A DNA stretch of 64,000 bases from Ramazzottius varieornatus (Eukaryota; Tardigrada; Eutardigrada; Parachela; Ramazzottiidae). The stretch covers positions 406,161 to 470,160 of the forward strand of contig BDGG01000014.1 of assembly GCA_001949185.1 (NCBI GenBank), given 5' to 3'. The position numbers were made by a program, and so were the translations under genes. Positions 46,091 through 56,990 of the stretch are shown here, one piece after another (the stretch's first letter is position 1; the number at the start of each line of letters is the position of its first letter). Under the pieces are notes generated by a model. That model did no database searches and was not told the origin of the DNA. It saw only the letters and a list, made by a program, of their open reading frames with translations.

Positions 46091-47184
46091 ATGGCGGAAC
46101 AAGAGGCTATGGAAGTTGCGTCGGGTGCTATGGAAGCGATAAAGCGAAAGCTTGAGCATGACTTGCAAATGTCTGACGACGAGAGTGAGAAGGAGGACCG
46201 GAAGAAGTAAGACGTTCCATCGTAACGCTAAACACCTATCCTTCTTGCTTTAAAGTGTCTCTCTTCTAGTGAGCCAGAAAGCTCTGTGGTCTTGCCTATT
46301 TTTGGGAAAGATGACACCGAGAGAGAACCCGCTCAGGTGGCGGATGTCCAGCCGGTGGAAGTGGTGGAAGCGAAGCCGGCGAGATTCATTCGGTAAAATT
46401 GTCTGCAAAACATTTTTTTTATTCTCTGCCACCATCTTATCTTGTCTTAGACGTATGGCGAAGATGGATGCTGCTGTGAAGGACACCGTGACCCACGGAC
46501 TGAATGTTGCGGTAGCAGCTGAAAAGAGCAGAGTGACGGAGGAGGAGCTGGTGGAAGAGTTGCGGAATCGCGACTTGATCGAACGACTGAATCCCAAACA
46601 ACTCGTTTCCCGACGTCAGCCATCTACGCTGCCTGAACCCGTGGTCGCAAAACGACGAGTACGACGTCGAAAGATTCTGTGAAGGAAAAGAACGCAGGTG
46701 AAGTCATCGACGTGGATGGGAATGATGTGGAGATGCTTCCCGTCCTGACAATCCAGACGAGAAAAAAGGAGGGCGGAAGGGGAGGGAACTGAAAGGTAAC
46801 GAGTCGGATGATTCGTGGACTGCGTCTGGACGGCCAGTCAAGAAGCCCCGTCCGAAAGCAGGCGCAACCGCGCCGATCAGCCAGGCACGGTCCGTCAGAG
46901 CCAGCGCGAGCAATCAACTGAGACGACTCAGTCAAGCTAAGACGCGCGAAGTTTCCCTTCCGAAAACCGCTCCGATTAGACTTAACTCTCCAGAAATTCC
47001 CGTCCAGGTCTCGAGATCAGCCAGAGTCACAGGTCAGAAGCGGGTTCTGGAGCTGGAGAAGATCGTGGAGATTCGGCAAGTCAGGCAGTACTTGGTCAAG
47101 TGGAAAGGCGAGAACGAAATGACTTGGGGATATGAGGACATCTTCAAAGGCACGAAGAGAGCTAAGTTCAGCTTCAAGCTGTGA
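46091..47184 (+). CDS. Chromodomain protein
   Basis: Exons 46091-46206 and 46270-46392 and a third from 46451 join in phase. The N-terminal part is acidic (SDDESEKEDRKK). The C-terminus holds VLELEKIVEIRQVRQYLVKW, continuing KGENEMTWGYEDIFKG, a compact chromodomain with the expected 'EkIv..R....YLVKWKG....TW' pattern, then a basic tail ending KFSFKL and TGA. Basic, AT-hook-like SGRPVKKPRPKAG precedes it. Between about 46610 and 46730 the open frame changes: a weak intron (GTCAGC...GGAG, about 46613-46728), or two indels, are both possible. The protein probably binds methylated histone H3 in the nucleus. It is not clearly HP1 or Polycomb; a MORF4L/Tudor-like role cannot be excluded. Confidence 0.6.
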
Positions 47185-47565
47185 AATTGAATTCTTTCCC
47201 TTCCTTCCTACCTTTTCCGCCTATTTTAGCATTCTATTTGTTGTATTCAAGTTCGATATCCCAATGAATTGGGACAGCTTTCCCAATTCAGGAAATTCAT
47301 TTTTGTGTTATTCTGCAACGGCTGAGATCAGTTGGGTTTTAAGTTCCTTTCTCTACTTCTAAACTTTAACCTAGAAATTCCGGTCTGATACTTTTATGGA
47401 AATAACGGACACCTTTGCCGTCCTGTGATGGTAATTTTCGATAGAATTATCAGCTGGATGTAAAGAAGCAAGTCGCAAAAGAAAAAGCAGCGCAGATATT
47501 TTAGACAGTGGGTAAAGTCCAAAATAAATTTCCAGGCCAAGAAAACACCAAACTTCTGTCGGAAT
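47185..47565. other. Convergent 3' ends
   Basis: A short interval between the stop codons of the chromodomain gene and eIF2 beta, which face each other. It is AT-rich and should hold both 3' UTRs. A palindromic AATTGGGACAGCTTTCCCAATT occurs near 47265-47290. Confidence 0.4.
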
Positions 47566-49343
47566 TTAGACTTCTCTCGCGCGAATGGCCGCACGCTTGG
47601 CCGTGACGGCTTGGTATCCAGAAGACACCTTGGTCACAGAACATCGTGAGCCACAGGTTTCACACAGGAGGAAGACCACTCTGGTCTGGTCGTCCTTCTG
47701 CAGAAGGGTCTCTGGAGAGCGACAGGTGTGACAAGTAACATACTCCTTGATGTATCGACGGAGAACGTTCTCGATTTGCTTCTGCTGGAAGCGACCCTTG
47801 ATGATCAGCTGGTTGTTGGCGTCGACCGAACCAGTGGTACCCAGTTCAGCCAACAAGAAAGCGATCAGATGCTTCGGCTGACGGCGCATGATCTTGCAAA
47901 TTTCGGTGAAATTGGCGAAGGATGTCTTCTTCGTACCAACTTTGACAACCTGTAAAAAAGCAGTCGAAAATGGGTCTGCATCCCAACCAGGAGCTCGGCA
48001 AACAAAATCAACAATACTGTTTTCCCAAGTACCGCACTTTCTCAGCCTTTTTGGCTGAAAGTCTGCGCCACTTGACAAAGCAGATTTTCGAAGGCTGATC
48101 TCTTCAAACAAGAGACGGAAATTCTGAAATTTCACCTGTGGTGGTCGCATTACAATCTTCTTCTTTTCACCACCAATGTAGTCGGGGTTCTTCTCTCTCA
48201 TGATGTCAAAGACCCTGGTCAGAAGCTCGTCGTACATGTAGTCACGATCAGAGCCCAGCCATGCACCGGAAGTCATCGCCGCAGATGGAGCCAGATCTGT
48301 AGCAAGAACCCAACCGGAAGCTAATATCAAAAGTCTTATCGTAAACCGACACATGGAGTTTTGAGGCTGGATTTCCAGGGACACTTACGGCTACGATTTT
48401 CCATGCTGGCTTTGTCCGAGAACTCTGCGCCATCCTCGTCGTCATCGCCACCAGCTGCGTCAACGTCGTCAGCGCCAGCGAACGAGACAGACTTGCCGGA
48501 TTTCTTCGGTTTCTTCTCGGGCAAACCTCCAAAATCGTCCAAGTCGGAGTCTGTCTCTTGGCCCACTTTGGGCTCATCAACCTAAAAGACATCGACAAAT
48601 AACGTCAACCAAAGAACTGAGAAAGTTCCCAAAACGGGCTCGCATGGCGCAATCATACTGTTACGGCATACCTCATCGTCGTCCGCGACGGCTTCTTTCT
48701 TGGACGACTTCTTCTTCGGTGCAGTAGTTTCTTCTGCTTCATGCTCTGCAACAAAACCGAGCTCGACCACTATAGTACAGTTGCAGAAAACAAACTGTGA
48801 CAACTGAAAAGGAAGAGCTTTCTTGAGAATCCGACAATGCAACGAAAGCAGCTAGCGGCCCGTGGCAGCACCCCGTAGAACGAATGGGGAATTGGACGGG
48901 TTCGTGTCCTAACTCCTCAGCCCAAACGGGACCGGACCCCTCATTACAATTCACTTCCGGCGGAAGGACAACATCGCTTCCTACACGTATCCGTACAGGA
49001 CTACAGTACTACCTTACCTTTGTTGTCAGCATCTTCATCTACAATCTTCTTTGCACCAGTACCCTTCTTCTTCTTCTTGCCAAAGTCAATCTTGTCGCCG
49101 TCATCGTCAGCAGGGGCATCGCGCACAGCTGTTTCGTCAGCCACGCTGACATCGGTCTTTTTTTCGGACGCATTACCCCCATCACCCAGCGCTTTCTCCA
49201 AATTGAAAGGCTTCTTGGGCTTCTTCTTCTTCTTCAGCAAGTCCAAATCCTGCGAACGAAAGATGGTCCGTAACTCACCGATAATAAGGACTTGAAGAAT
49301 GCAAAAACACAAAAATTCTCACCACGTTGTCGTCATCGGCCAT
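47566..49343 (-). CDS. EIF2S2: Translation initiation factor eIF2 subunit beta
   Basis: Six exons, 49343-49323, 49249-49018, 48745-48672, 48581-48389, 48296-48136 and 47949-47566, give 354 residues (vertebrate about 333). The N-terminal half holds three lysine blocks ([28 protein letters not shown]), the known eIF5/eIF2B-epsilon binding boxes, separated by acidic linkers. The core has [29 protein letters not shown]-like [13 protein letters not shown], and [20 protein letters not shown]. The C-terminal zinc ribbon uses CHTC and CETCGSRC. It forms the ternary complex with eIF2 alpha, eIF2 gamma, GTP and initiator tRNA in the cytosol. The last intron (47950-48135) is 186 nt, in frame and stop-free. 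The first exon carries only seven codons. Confidence 0.95.
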
Positions 49344-50989
49344 GGCTAGTTTCGCTCAATGAAACGTTCAGTGAAGAAGTGGCTGTCGCTGATCGATTCC
49401 TACTCGTAAGCTGTTCTGGCCCCAAGGTTGAAGCTAGAAGATGATCTTCAATCCATACAAAGGTAAATGTTTGAGACTTCCAGGTGTGAAGTAATGATTA
49501 GTGAACGACTGATCGTGAAGAAATATAATTTTCAGATTACGTCGAAACTGGTGCTCGCGCTACGGCCTGCCATGCTGCGTTGAATCATCGCAATTTCCCG
49601 AAAGGCGAAAGCCGGTTTGAATGACTCAGTTGCTGAGTACGACTACACGAGTACACGCACGACGAGATATTACGGGACAGTAAAAATTACGGACCAGGCC
49701 TTTTCGCTACGGCGGCACCGCCAGGTGATTCTTGCTTCAGCTAAAAACCACATCGAAGGCTGGACTGCTGTACATGCGTGCTGGATATTGAGCCGAAGAG
49801 CCAAAGCTTGTCATATTAATGTTATAGCAGTCAGATCTCCATTATACCTTCAACAGTGCAACTATTCCAAGGCTTCTCCGGCCGCCGGGAGAAAGTCGAC
49901 AGCAGCATAGAAGCGTTAGAGTAAAACAGCTGATCAGCTGATGGCCACTGTCCATGACAGTTTTCTACGGTTGAGTTTTACTACGCTACGTCATTTGTGC
50001 GAAATCTGTTTCTGACTTCCATAAAAATTGTAAAGTTGCCGTCTTTTCCGCGTGCCCCGTAATTATTACTGGCCCGTGATATCTCATCGTGCGTGTACTC
50101 AGCATATTGAAGTGACAAAAGTACCAGGGTCACCGACCAAACCTTCGTCCCCCAAGCCTTTGTTTTTTCGTTCTTTTGTCTTCGCAACCTGTAAATTCTT
50201 ATAGCATTATGTTTTAAAAAGCTTTGAGCGACTGCATTCCGCAACATGAGGGTGTGTCGTGAACTCGTGATACCCAGAAATTCAAATGCAAAATCGAAAT
50301 CGAACAATGAAATTTGAGGAGTTCTTCGAATTATTGTCTCCTGATGCTCCATCAGTGGCATTCTAGTGGTTGGAGACTTGAAGTACGTTACGCTCTGAAT
50401 GGGTCACTTGGGTCCTTTGAAAAACATAAGAGGTGCTTTCGGTTGGCTGCACGAACACGGAAGCTGAATGCGTCCAGTGCGTGTAAGCTTGAGGCAGATT
50501 AAAAGAAGAGGCGCGCTCTATTACCTGTTTTTTCCCATGATCAGGCTGTGCATTTTCACAGGAAGGCATGTCGACTTTCTTATCAATGATGAACGAATAA
50601 AGACACGAAGCATGACTAATGATATAATTCAAACGATATTCACCAGCATGCGCAGGGGCCCATTCCGTTCTACCATCATCATTCTCGTCACGCTGCTTTG
50701 CGAATTTTCTCCAAATGACAAACGTCTGTAAAATTATGCAGGGTTTTGTGTTGACATTCGAGGGCCTTTTGCTTTTGTTGTCCCCTCAACCACAACATGG
50801 AACTTCAGGTGTTAAATCCACAAGCTTTCGGCGAATGCTTTTATAAACATTGGTTTTGAAAACCAATTAGTTCTCATTTGTTCGATTCATCTGTGTATGT
50901 TGCAACTTGTTTAAGCCTTCGTCTTTCACAACCCGTCTTCCTTCGATCATTTTTTTACAAAGACTTTTTGGTGCGACGAGACGTTGACC
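49344..50989. other. Divergent interval between eIF2 beta and the ammonium transporter
   Basis: Holds both 5' flanks and a 450-bp family B foldback element (49649-50100). No gene is supported; frames at 49981-50361 and 50468-50731 are unremarkable. Confidence 0.4.
49649..50100. repeat. Foldback repeat, family B, longest copy
   Basis: The left arm GAGTACACGCACGACGAGAT then ATTACGGGACAGTAAAAATT pairs with the right arm TAATTATTACTGGCCCGTGA then TATCTCATCGTGCGTGTACT. Diagnostic GCCGTCTTTTCCGC and TTTTCTACGGTTGAG are present in the right half. The interior is about 300 bp longer than in copies 1 and 2 and contains no transposase-like frame. Confidence 0.7.
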
Positions 50990-53124
50990 ATGACAGGAAA
51001 TAACTCAAGCACCGTGGCGCCTGCCATGCTGTTGGTTACAACCAATGTCTCCACACAGCTGATCATGCCAGTGGACACTGGCTCGCCTTCCACCGGCTTC
51101 ATCCTCTGGGGCGCCGCTCTCGTCTTCGTGATGCTTCCGGGTTTGGCCATGTTCTACTCCGGACTCTCACGGTACAACTCTGCCTTATCGCTGATGGTCC
51201 TTTGCATGCTAGCAGGTGCCGTAGTCAGCATTCAGTTCTTCCTCTTTGGATTCAGTCTGGCCTTTTCCGAAACGGGCGGGGCCTTTATCGGTGACTTCAA
51301 GATGGGAGCACTCAACACCCTGGGAGCTCATGCCTTTCCCCATACGTCACCTCAGATTCCTTCCGTGGCCTTTATGGTGTACCAGATGCAGTTCGCCACT
51401 ATCACAGCCGCCTTGATCTTTGGCTCCGTGCCCGAACGCACGCGCTTCGTCCCCGGGATGGTCTTTGTCTTCTGTTGGACTACTTTAGTCTATGATTTCA
51501 CAGCGTACTGGAGCTGGGGTGACCACGGATGGATCAGGAACTTTGCTTGCTTGTCCATAGCCGCCAGCGACCATCCCTGCTACAACGGAGCCTATGATTT
51601 TGCCGGGGGTGGCCCTGTACACATCGCTTCGGGCTTCGCGGGTTTGGCCTACTGTTTAGTCCTTGGGAGACGGAAGCATGTCCATGTGGAACACCACTCG
51701 CTGGTCAACGTCATGCTCGGCACCGGAATGTTGTGGTTCGGATGGTTCGCCTTCAACGGAGGTTCCGCGGGAGCAGCCAATACTCGAGCGGCGATGGCGG
51801 CGACTGTCACGACTATTTCCGCTGCCGCGGGAGGATTGACGTGGATCTTCGTCGATTATGGGTTTACGAGGAAGTTATCTGCGCTCAGTTTTTGCTCGGG
51901 TGTGGTCGCGGGACTGGTTGGGATCACTCCGGCAGCAGGCTTCGTTGCTCCATGGTAAGACTCTTTCAATTGCATGCACTCTAATGGAAAGAAAATGATT
52001 ATTCCAATTTTCTCTGTTTCTACAGGGCCGCTATTGTCATCGGATTTCTGGTGTCGATTATCTGCAACGGCTGGGTACGGTTCAAGAAGCGACTCCGCTT
52101 TGACGACTCTTTCGACGCCTTCTCTGTACATGGCTGCGGGGGATTTTTGGGCAATATCCTCACGGGCGTTTTCGCTCAAAAATGGGTCGGTCGGCTCGAC
52201 GGGACCGAGATTGACGGAGGATGGCTTGGTTAGCTTGCTCCTTTTTCCCACACCTCTTTTGTCGAATAATCACTAGCAGCGTGTTGTACATATATCAATA
52301 TATGCATTCATCGTTCGCATGTGTGTTTTCCAGAGGGAAACTGGATTCAGGTCGCGTACCAACTGGGCTCCTCCGCCGCCATTGTGAGTATTTGGTCGCG
52401 CAGAACAAATTTTGCCTCTCGCACAAGGCAGACGGTTACTATGAAAAATACGTTAATAATGTTTCGTTTTCGGCTGGTCTTTCTTTTTTGATGCAAACGA
52501 TTTCCATAGGCAAGTCGAACTGCCACCGTACGATAATTTTAATGGGTCTTTTGCCCGTTTAATTTGCGTCGCGTTTTTCATTACTTGACTTTAGCATACA
52601 TTTGCGTGTCTGTGATTTTACCTGCAGGCTGCTTGGTCCTTCGCGATCAGCTTGATCCTTCTACTGGCTATCAACAGAATACCCGGTTTGCATTTACGTC
52701 AAAGTGAACTGGACGAAGCGCTCGGAGGTGATTTCGCAGAATGCGGAGAGGTAAGCGTGGCTCGACCTTGCGTTGGTTGCGAAAGTGACCGAAACGCTTC
52801 TATTTATGGTCGTAGGTTGGGTACATGTTGGTCATTTCCGATCCCGGGACAACTACGCCCGACGACGAGCCGCATACCCAAACGTTGGGAGTGTTGAACG
52901 ACGGTAAACGCGTCTCTGTCGCGGACGCCTTGAAGCATCCTTTCGCCCTTGCTTCCCACAAGTCACTCGAGCGCCACCGTTCGCTAGCATCGCCCGTTCG
53001 CGAGAATAGCGGACGCCCGAATTTTGCCTTCAGTCGCCAAGAGTCGGAGATGGTGGACCTTCCAACGCATGAAGTGCCTTCCAACGACAAGATTACTGCG
53101 AACGGACATCGTGCACAGCTTTGA
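50990..53124 (+). CDS. Ammonium transporter (AMT/MEP family)
   Basis: Exons 50990-51954, 52026-52228, 52334-52383, 52628-52750 and 52816-53124 give 549 residues with the eleven helices of the family. Hallmarks are GLAMFYSGLSRYNSALS early on, MQFATITAALIFGSVPER, AGGGPVHIASGFAGLAY with the first pore His (about residue 210), GWFAFNGGSAGAANTRA, and FSVHGCGGFLGNILTG with the second pore His (about 357). The extracellular N-terminus has Asn-Xaa-Ser/Thr sequons. The cytosolic tail of about 120 residues contains SDPGTTTPDDEPH and several Ser-rich stretches. The protein conducts ammonium (or ammonia) across the plasma membrane; such AMTs are present in many invertebrates. ATG at 50990 is preferred to the in-frame TTG upstream. 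Confidence 0.93.
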
Positions 53125-53773
53125 TTAGTTTTATTGTTTAACCTAGTGCTCGAAGTATTTCCGATGTTCACGGCTTCCTGCCTTTTGTCTTGCAAATTTT
53201 GATCGAAGCAAGGACAGGTTTTTGTAATGTCTGTAAAATGGTCTACTCTTTCCAACCAAAGAATATTTTCGTGCCAGGTTCCATGAATAAAATTTACAAG
53301 AAGTGATCATCACTTATGGTAACTAAAAGGTACTCTGACACCTGGTAAAATATGCAATCTGCTGTTTGATCGGTGTTGGTAATCGGTATCCTACACGTTG
53401 ATCGCTAGGACATTACGGTGAATACGACATAATGGATTAGTCTTTGCGTCTGGAGTCCCTCTCCGACTTTGGCCAGCAACTCTACCCGCGGGCTGTTCGA
53501 CTGTTCTGGCTCCAAACTCCGAAAACGAAGGCCCTGCTAGCAGTGACGTCGGCAGCGGTAACTTTCGCGGTACATTGTGCCCACTGCCTACCAGTGACGG
53601 GTGACGTCAGGGGAAGTTACAGTGGCTGATTGAACGCCCCGTTAGAGCGGTTGATTGGGCTCACATTCCATCAGCAAATTTTAGCAGCTCAGCAGCTTTC
53701 AGAAACAAATGAATTTTTCCTTTGATTTCTCCGAGTGGCGTTCCCTTTCAAGTTTCTTCTCTTTCTGCGGAGG
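53125..53773. other. Ammonium transporter 3' flank and ArgRS 5' flank
   Basis: AATAAA at 53286-53291, about 160 bases after the transporter stop, is a plausible polyadenylation signal. No further gene is seen. Confidence 0.45.
53286..53291 (+). terminator. Probable polyadenylation signal of the ammonium transporter
   Basis: AATAAA, about 160 bases downstream of the stop at 53124. Chosen because it is the first canonical hexamer after the gene; cleavage site not seen. Confidence 0.4.
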
Positions 53774-56582
53774 ATGAAATACAGGTACGTTTATCGGCAA
53801 TGCTCATTGCTCCTACATGCGCTCGAGAGCAGGACATGGCAAAGATCGCTGGCCAGTTTAGCGCAAGCTTCGCCGTCTCCGATAAGGCTGAACCTCGCGC
53901 AGTCGCACCAGGTGAGTTGCAAAACGTGCTTTCAGTGTCATATATTTTGTCTGACACATAATTAAGATCTGCATCCTTGGACGAGTTAGATACTGCGGGA
54001 CATCTGGAAGCTGAAAGAAGACTTTCCCTTTGCATCAGTTAAGGCAAAGACGCCGAGAAAGATCGTCGTCGATTTCAGCTCTCCTAACATCGCTAAACCC
54101 TTCCATGCTGGTCATCTACGTTCCACCATCCTCGGGAACTTCGTAGCCAACATCTGTTCTGCCATGGGACACAGAGTGCATCGACTGAACTACCTGGGAG
54201 ACTGGGGAACGCAGTGCGGTAAGGATTAAGTTAATATACGCAGAATGAAGTGGTGTGCTTTGTGACCGGAAATGTAGAAACATCATGAATGACGTCAGGA
54301 ATCCACGAGTCAAATAACGTCAGGAGTCCTGTTTTGTCCGGGCCGCAATACATGTTGTTAATCTCAGCTTGAGTGATCCTATGCTTCTACAGGCATCGTT
54401 CTCGTCGGAATGGAAACGTTTGGCTCCGAGGCGGAGATGGAGAAAAATCCCCTGAAGTATCTTCTTGAGGTAGGAGAGTAGAAGCTGCAGAAAATTTCAT
54501 ATCCTGATGATTTTACATATTTCGACCCGCCTAAAATGAATATGGGAAAGTTTCTCGGATCGTTTGTTCTTCCCTCGCAGATCTATGTTAAAGGTACTCA
54601 ACTGGCAGAAAGTGATCCCGAGTTCATGCAACGTGTCCAAGATACAATGAACCAGCTCGAAAATGGTGAGGTACTCGTAGCGTTGAGCCCCCTGCGAATT
54701 CCTTCTTTCCTTTTCGACGACGAAATTCAATAAAAAACTTCCTTTGCTAAATATGGCAAACGATTGATTGCTAATTCTAACCATGCTTTTTCCTTTTTTA
54801 GGCGATCACAACTTGTTTCAAAGGTGGGAAAAAATTCGCCGGTTGACCATGGCCGAGTACCTCAAAGTTTACAAGGTGAGCAAATTCTCTAAGAAGAACT
54901 TTCTGATTTTCGGTTGTGTCAAGATTTAATTCCGAACAGCGTTTAGGAATAACCTTCGACGAGATCACCGGTGAGTCCAAGTTCGTCAAAGCAGCCAAAG
55001 AAGTCTCTACAAGGATAGAAGCTGAACGCCCATCCGACTCGCTTCTCAAAGAAACAGCGCTAGTCGATAAACGACTGCTGAAATCCGATGGAAGTAGCTT
55101 GTATCTTTCGCGCGACCTGGCCGCCATCCTGGAACACGCTCGTCAGTTGGATTTTGATGAGAAGCTCTACGTGGTGGACAACAGCCAGCACGACCACTTT
55201 CAGTACTTGTTCAAGCTGGCTAGGGACTTCGACGAGATCGAAGATAGGGACTTCAGGCATATCAAGTTCGGGAGGATACGCGGACTGAGTACACGTCAGG
55301 GCAAGGTTCAGCTGCTGAGCGAGATTCTGGACAAGGCGGAAACGTCCATGATAGAAAGAATAAAGCGATCAAAATGTGTGGATGAATATTTTTTGATTTC
55401 GAAACAGATCCTCAGGAATATCAGGAGTTTCGTAAACAACCGCAAGAGCGATCTTAAGTGGCGCACTTTTCCAACCAAATAAGTCGAGAACGCCAGTGAT
55501 CGCTCTTGCAAGGTCGCCCGTGGTCGTTCTTTCTGAGTGGCGCACGCTTCTAGCCAGCAACACAAACGTGCGCCGCTTGGGAAAACGGTCTTGTCGAGTT
55601 CACTTGTCGATCTGTGCATTTATCTCGGATCTTACCGTTTGACTGTACTTTGGGTCGACCCGGATGAGTGGATTTCAAATGTTGTTTCATTCCGTAGATG
55701 CAAGACCGAGGCCGGAAGAAATGGATGATGTAGCCAAGACTTTGGCATTAACTGTGATATTCATCAACGATTTCAAACAGAAGCGACAGATGGATTACAG
55801 CGATCCCTTCTTGACGCTGCAGCAGAGCGAAGGCGACTCTGGAGTTTTCTTACAATATAATCATGCAAGGCTTTGCAGGTAAAACTTCTGGCGAAACAAC
55901 CACGAAGAATAGAATCTTGTTACTTGTTTTGCTTTTTAGTGTGGAAAAGAATTCGGGCGTCAAACTGAATCCAGATGTGGCTTTGGATTATCTCAACGAG
56001 GAAGAAGCCCTGGCTTTAATATCACATCTCAGTCTGGCTCCTGCGACAGCTCAAACTGCCATGGAAGACTTTGAACCAGTCGTCATCGTCAAGTATTTAT
56101 TTCTTAATGCGTAAGTTATTTGGGATTTTTTGCATGGTTCAGTACGGAAAACGGGAGTTCGGTGAATGAACTCGACGAGATCGTTTTTCAGAGTGGCGCA
56201 CGCTATTGGTGTTATTCTTCGAAAACGTGCGCCAATTGGGAAAATGAGTTCGTTGAGTTGGATTGCTCCCCCCGGTGGCGCACGCTTGCAGCCAGTAACA
56301 ATGAAACTGTGCGCCACTTGGGAAGAAGTATTGTCGAGCTCGTTTCACGATCTTTTCGATTGAGTTGCAGTGTTCCGCTGAACATCAGGGTATATTAAAG
56401 ACAGTACGTGACTGTTCTTCTGATTTTGCAGGCATCTGACGAGCAAAGCGTTGAAATCACTGAGGGTGAAAGACCGCGCACCGGAAGTGGCCGAAGGACG
56501 TCTCTTTCTCTTCCATTGTTCTCGAATAGTTGCGAGGTCGTTTCTGAAACTTTTGGGCATTCAACCGCTGGACGCCATGTAA
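53774..56582 (+). CDS. RARS2: Arginyl-tRNA synthetase, mitochondrial
   Basis: Nine coding exons fit: 53774-53911, 53990-54218, 54393-54469, 54581-54665, 54802-54875, 54940-55375, 55698-55878, 55940-56110 and 56432-56582, giving about 513 residues. The N-terminus ([20 protein letters not shown]) is basic and Arg-rich, as expected of a mitochondrial targeting sequence. [15 protein letters not shown] carries the HIGH-type motif (about residue 85), followed by [52 protein letters not shown], and GLSTRQGKV in the KMSKS position. The anticodon-binding end has [16 protein letters not shown] and [18 protein letters not shown] and finishes [11 protein letters not shown], close to the end of human RARS2. 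The donor at 55375 (AAA T/GTGTGG) is the least certain join. Introns 6 and 8 hold palindromic repeats. Residues before the catalytic domain are fewer than in vertebrate RARS2, so a further upstream exon is possible. Confidence 0.9.
55443..55610. repeat. Palindromic repeat, family A, in ArgRS intron 6
   Basis: The core GAGTGGCGCACGCTTCTAGCC pairs with ACGTGCGCCGCTTGGG across a short loop. An adjoining partial unit starts AAGTGGCGCAC at 55456. GCAAGAGCGATC and GATCGCTCTTGC form a second palindrome around the left module. The ends GTCGAGAACG and CTTGTCGAGTTC match family A outer arms. Confidence 0.7.
56168..56350. repeat. Palindromic repeat, family A, double unit in ArgRS intron 8
   Basis: Two stems in tandem: GAGTGGCGCACGC...AACGTGCGCCAATTGGG at 56190-56245 and GGTGGCGCACGC...CTGTGCGCCACTTGGG at 56274-56325. 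Outer ends are GAACTCGACGAGATCG and ATTGTCGAGCTCGTTTC. The two stems share the loop-like CAGCCAGTAACA-type spacer seen in other copies. Confidence 0.7.
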
Positions 56583-56990
56583 CATTCAAGGGTTTTTGGT
56601 TGTGTACAGTCCTCTGTTCCTGTCGTATTTCCTCTTACGAAAGCAGTGCAAGTGCAAGATCGAAAGTCGAAAGACTCGGTTGTCTCTTTCACGTATCGCT
56701 CAGTAACTCAACACAGAGATTACTTCCGGTAACGCATCATAATCATTTGCTCAGTTGATCTTTTTACTGGCTGTATGTTTTCCGGCTTGGCGACCTAGAT
56801 GGCGATTGTGTCCAGATGGGAAAGGGAAGGAAGGAAGACTGCTCATTGGTCGTGTGGGCGACCGTTCGCTATTGTCACGTAGAAGGGTTCCGCAGGGTAT
56901 ATAGACATGATCCAGATTCTATATTCAGGCTGGTTTTTCCAGTTGACAGGTGTCTTATTTCACTGTAATCGAAGGATCCATTGTCAGTCG
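56583..56990. other. Interval between ArgRS and SPATA1-like gene
   Basis: No gene. Contains the ArgRS 3' UTR and, within 400 bases, the start region of the next gene on the same strand. Confidence 0.4.
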
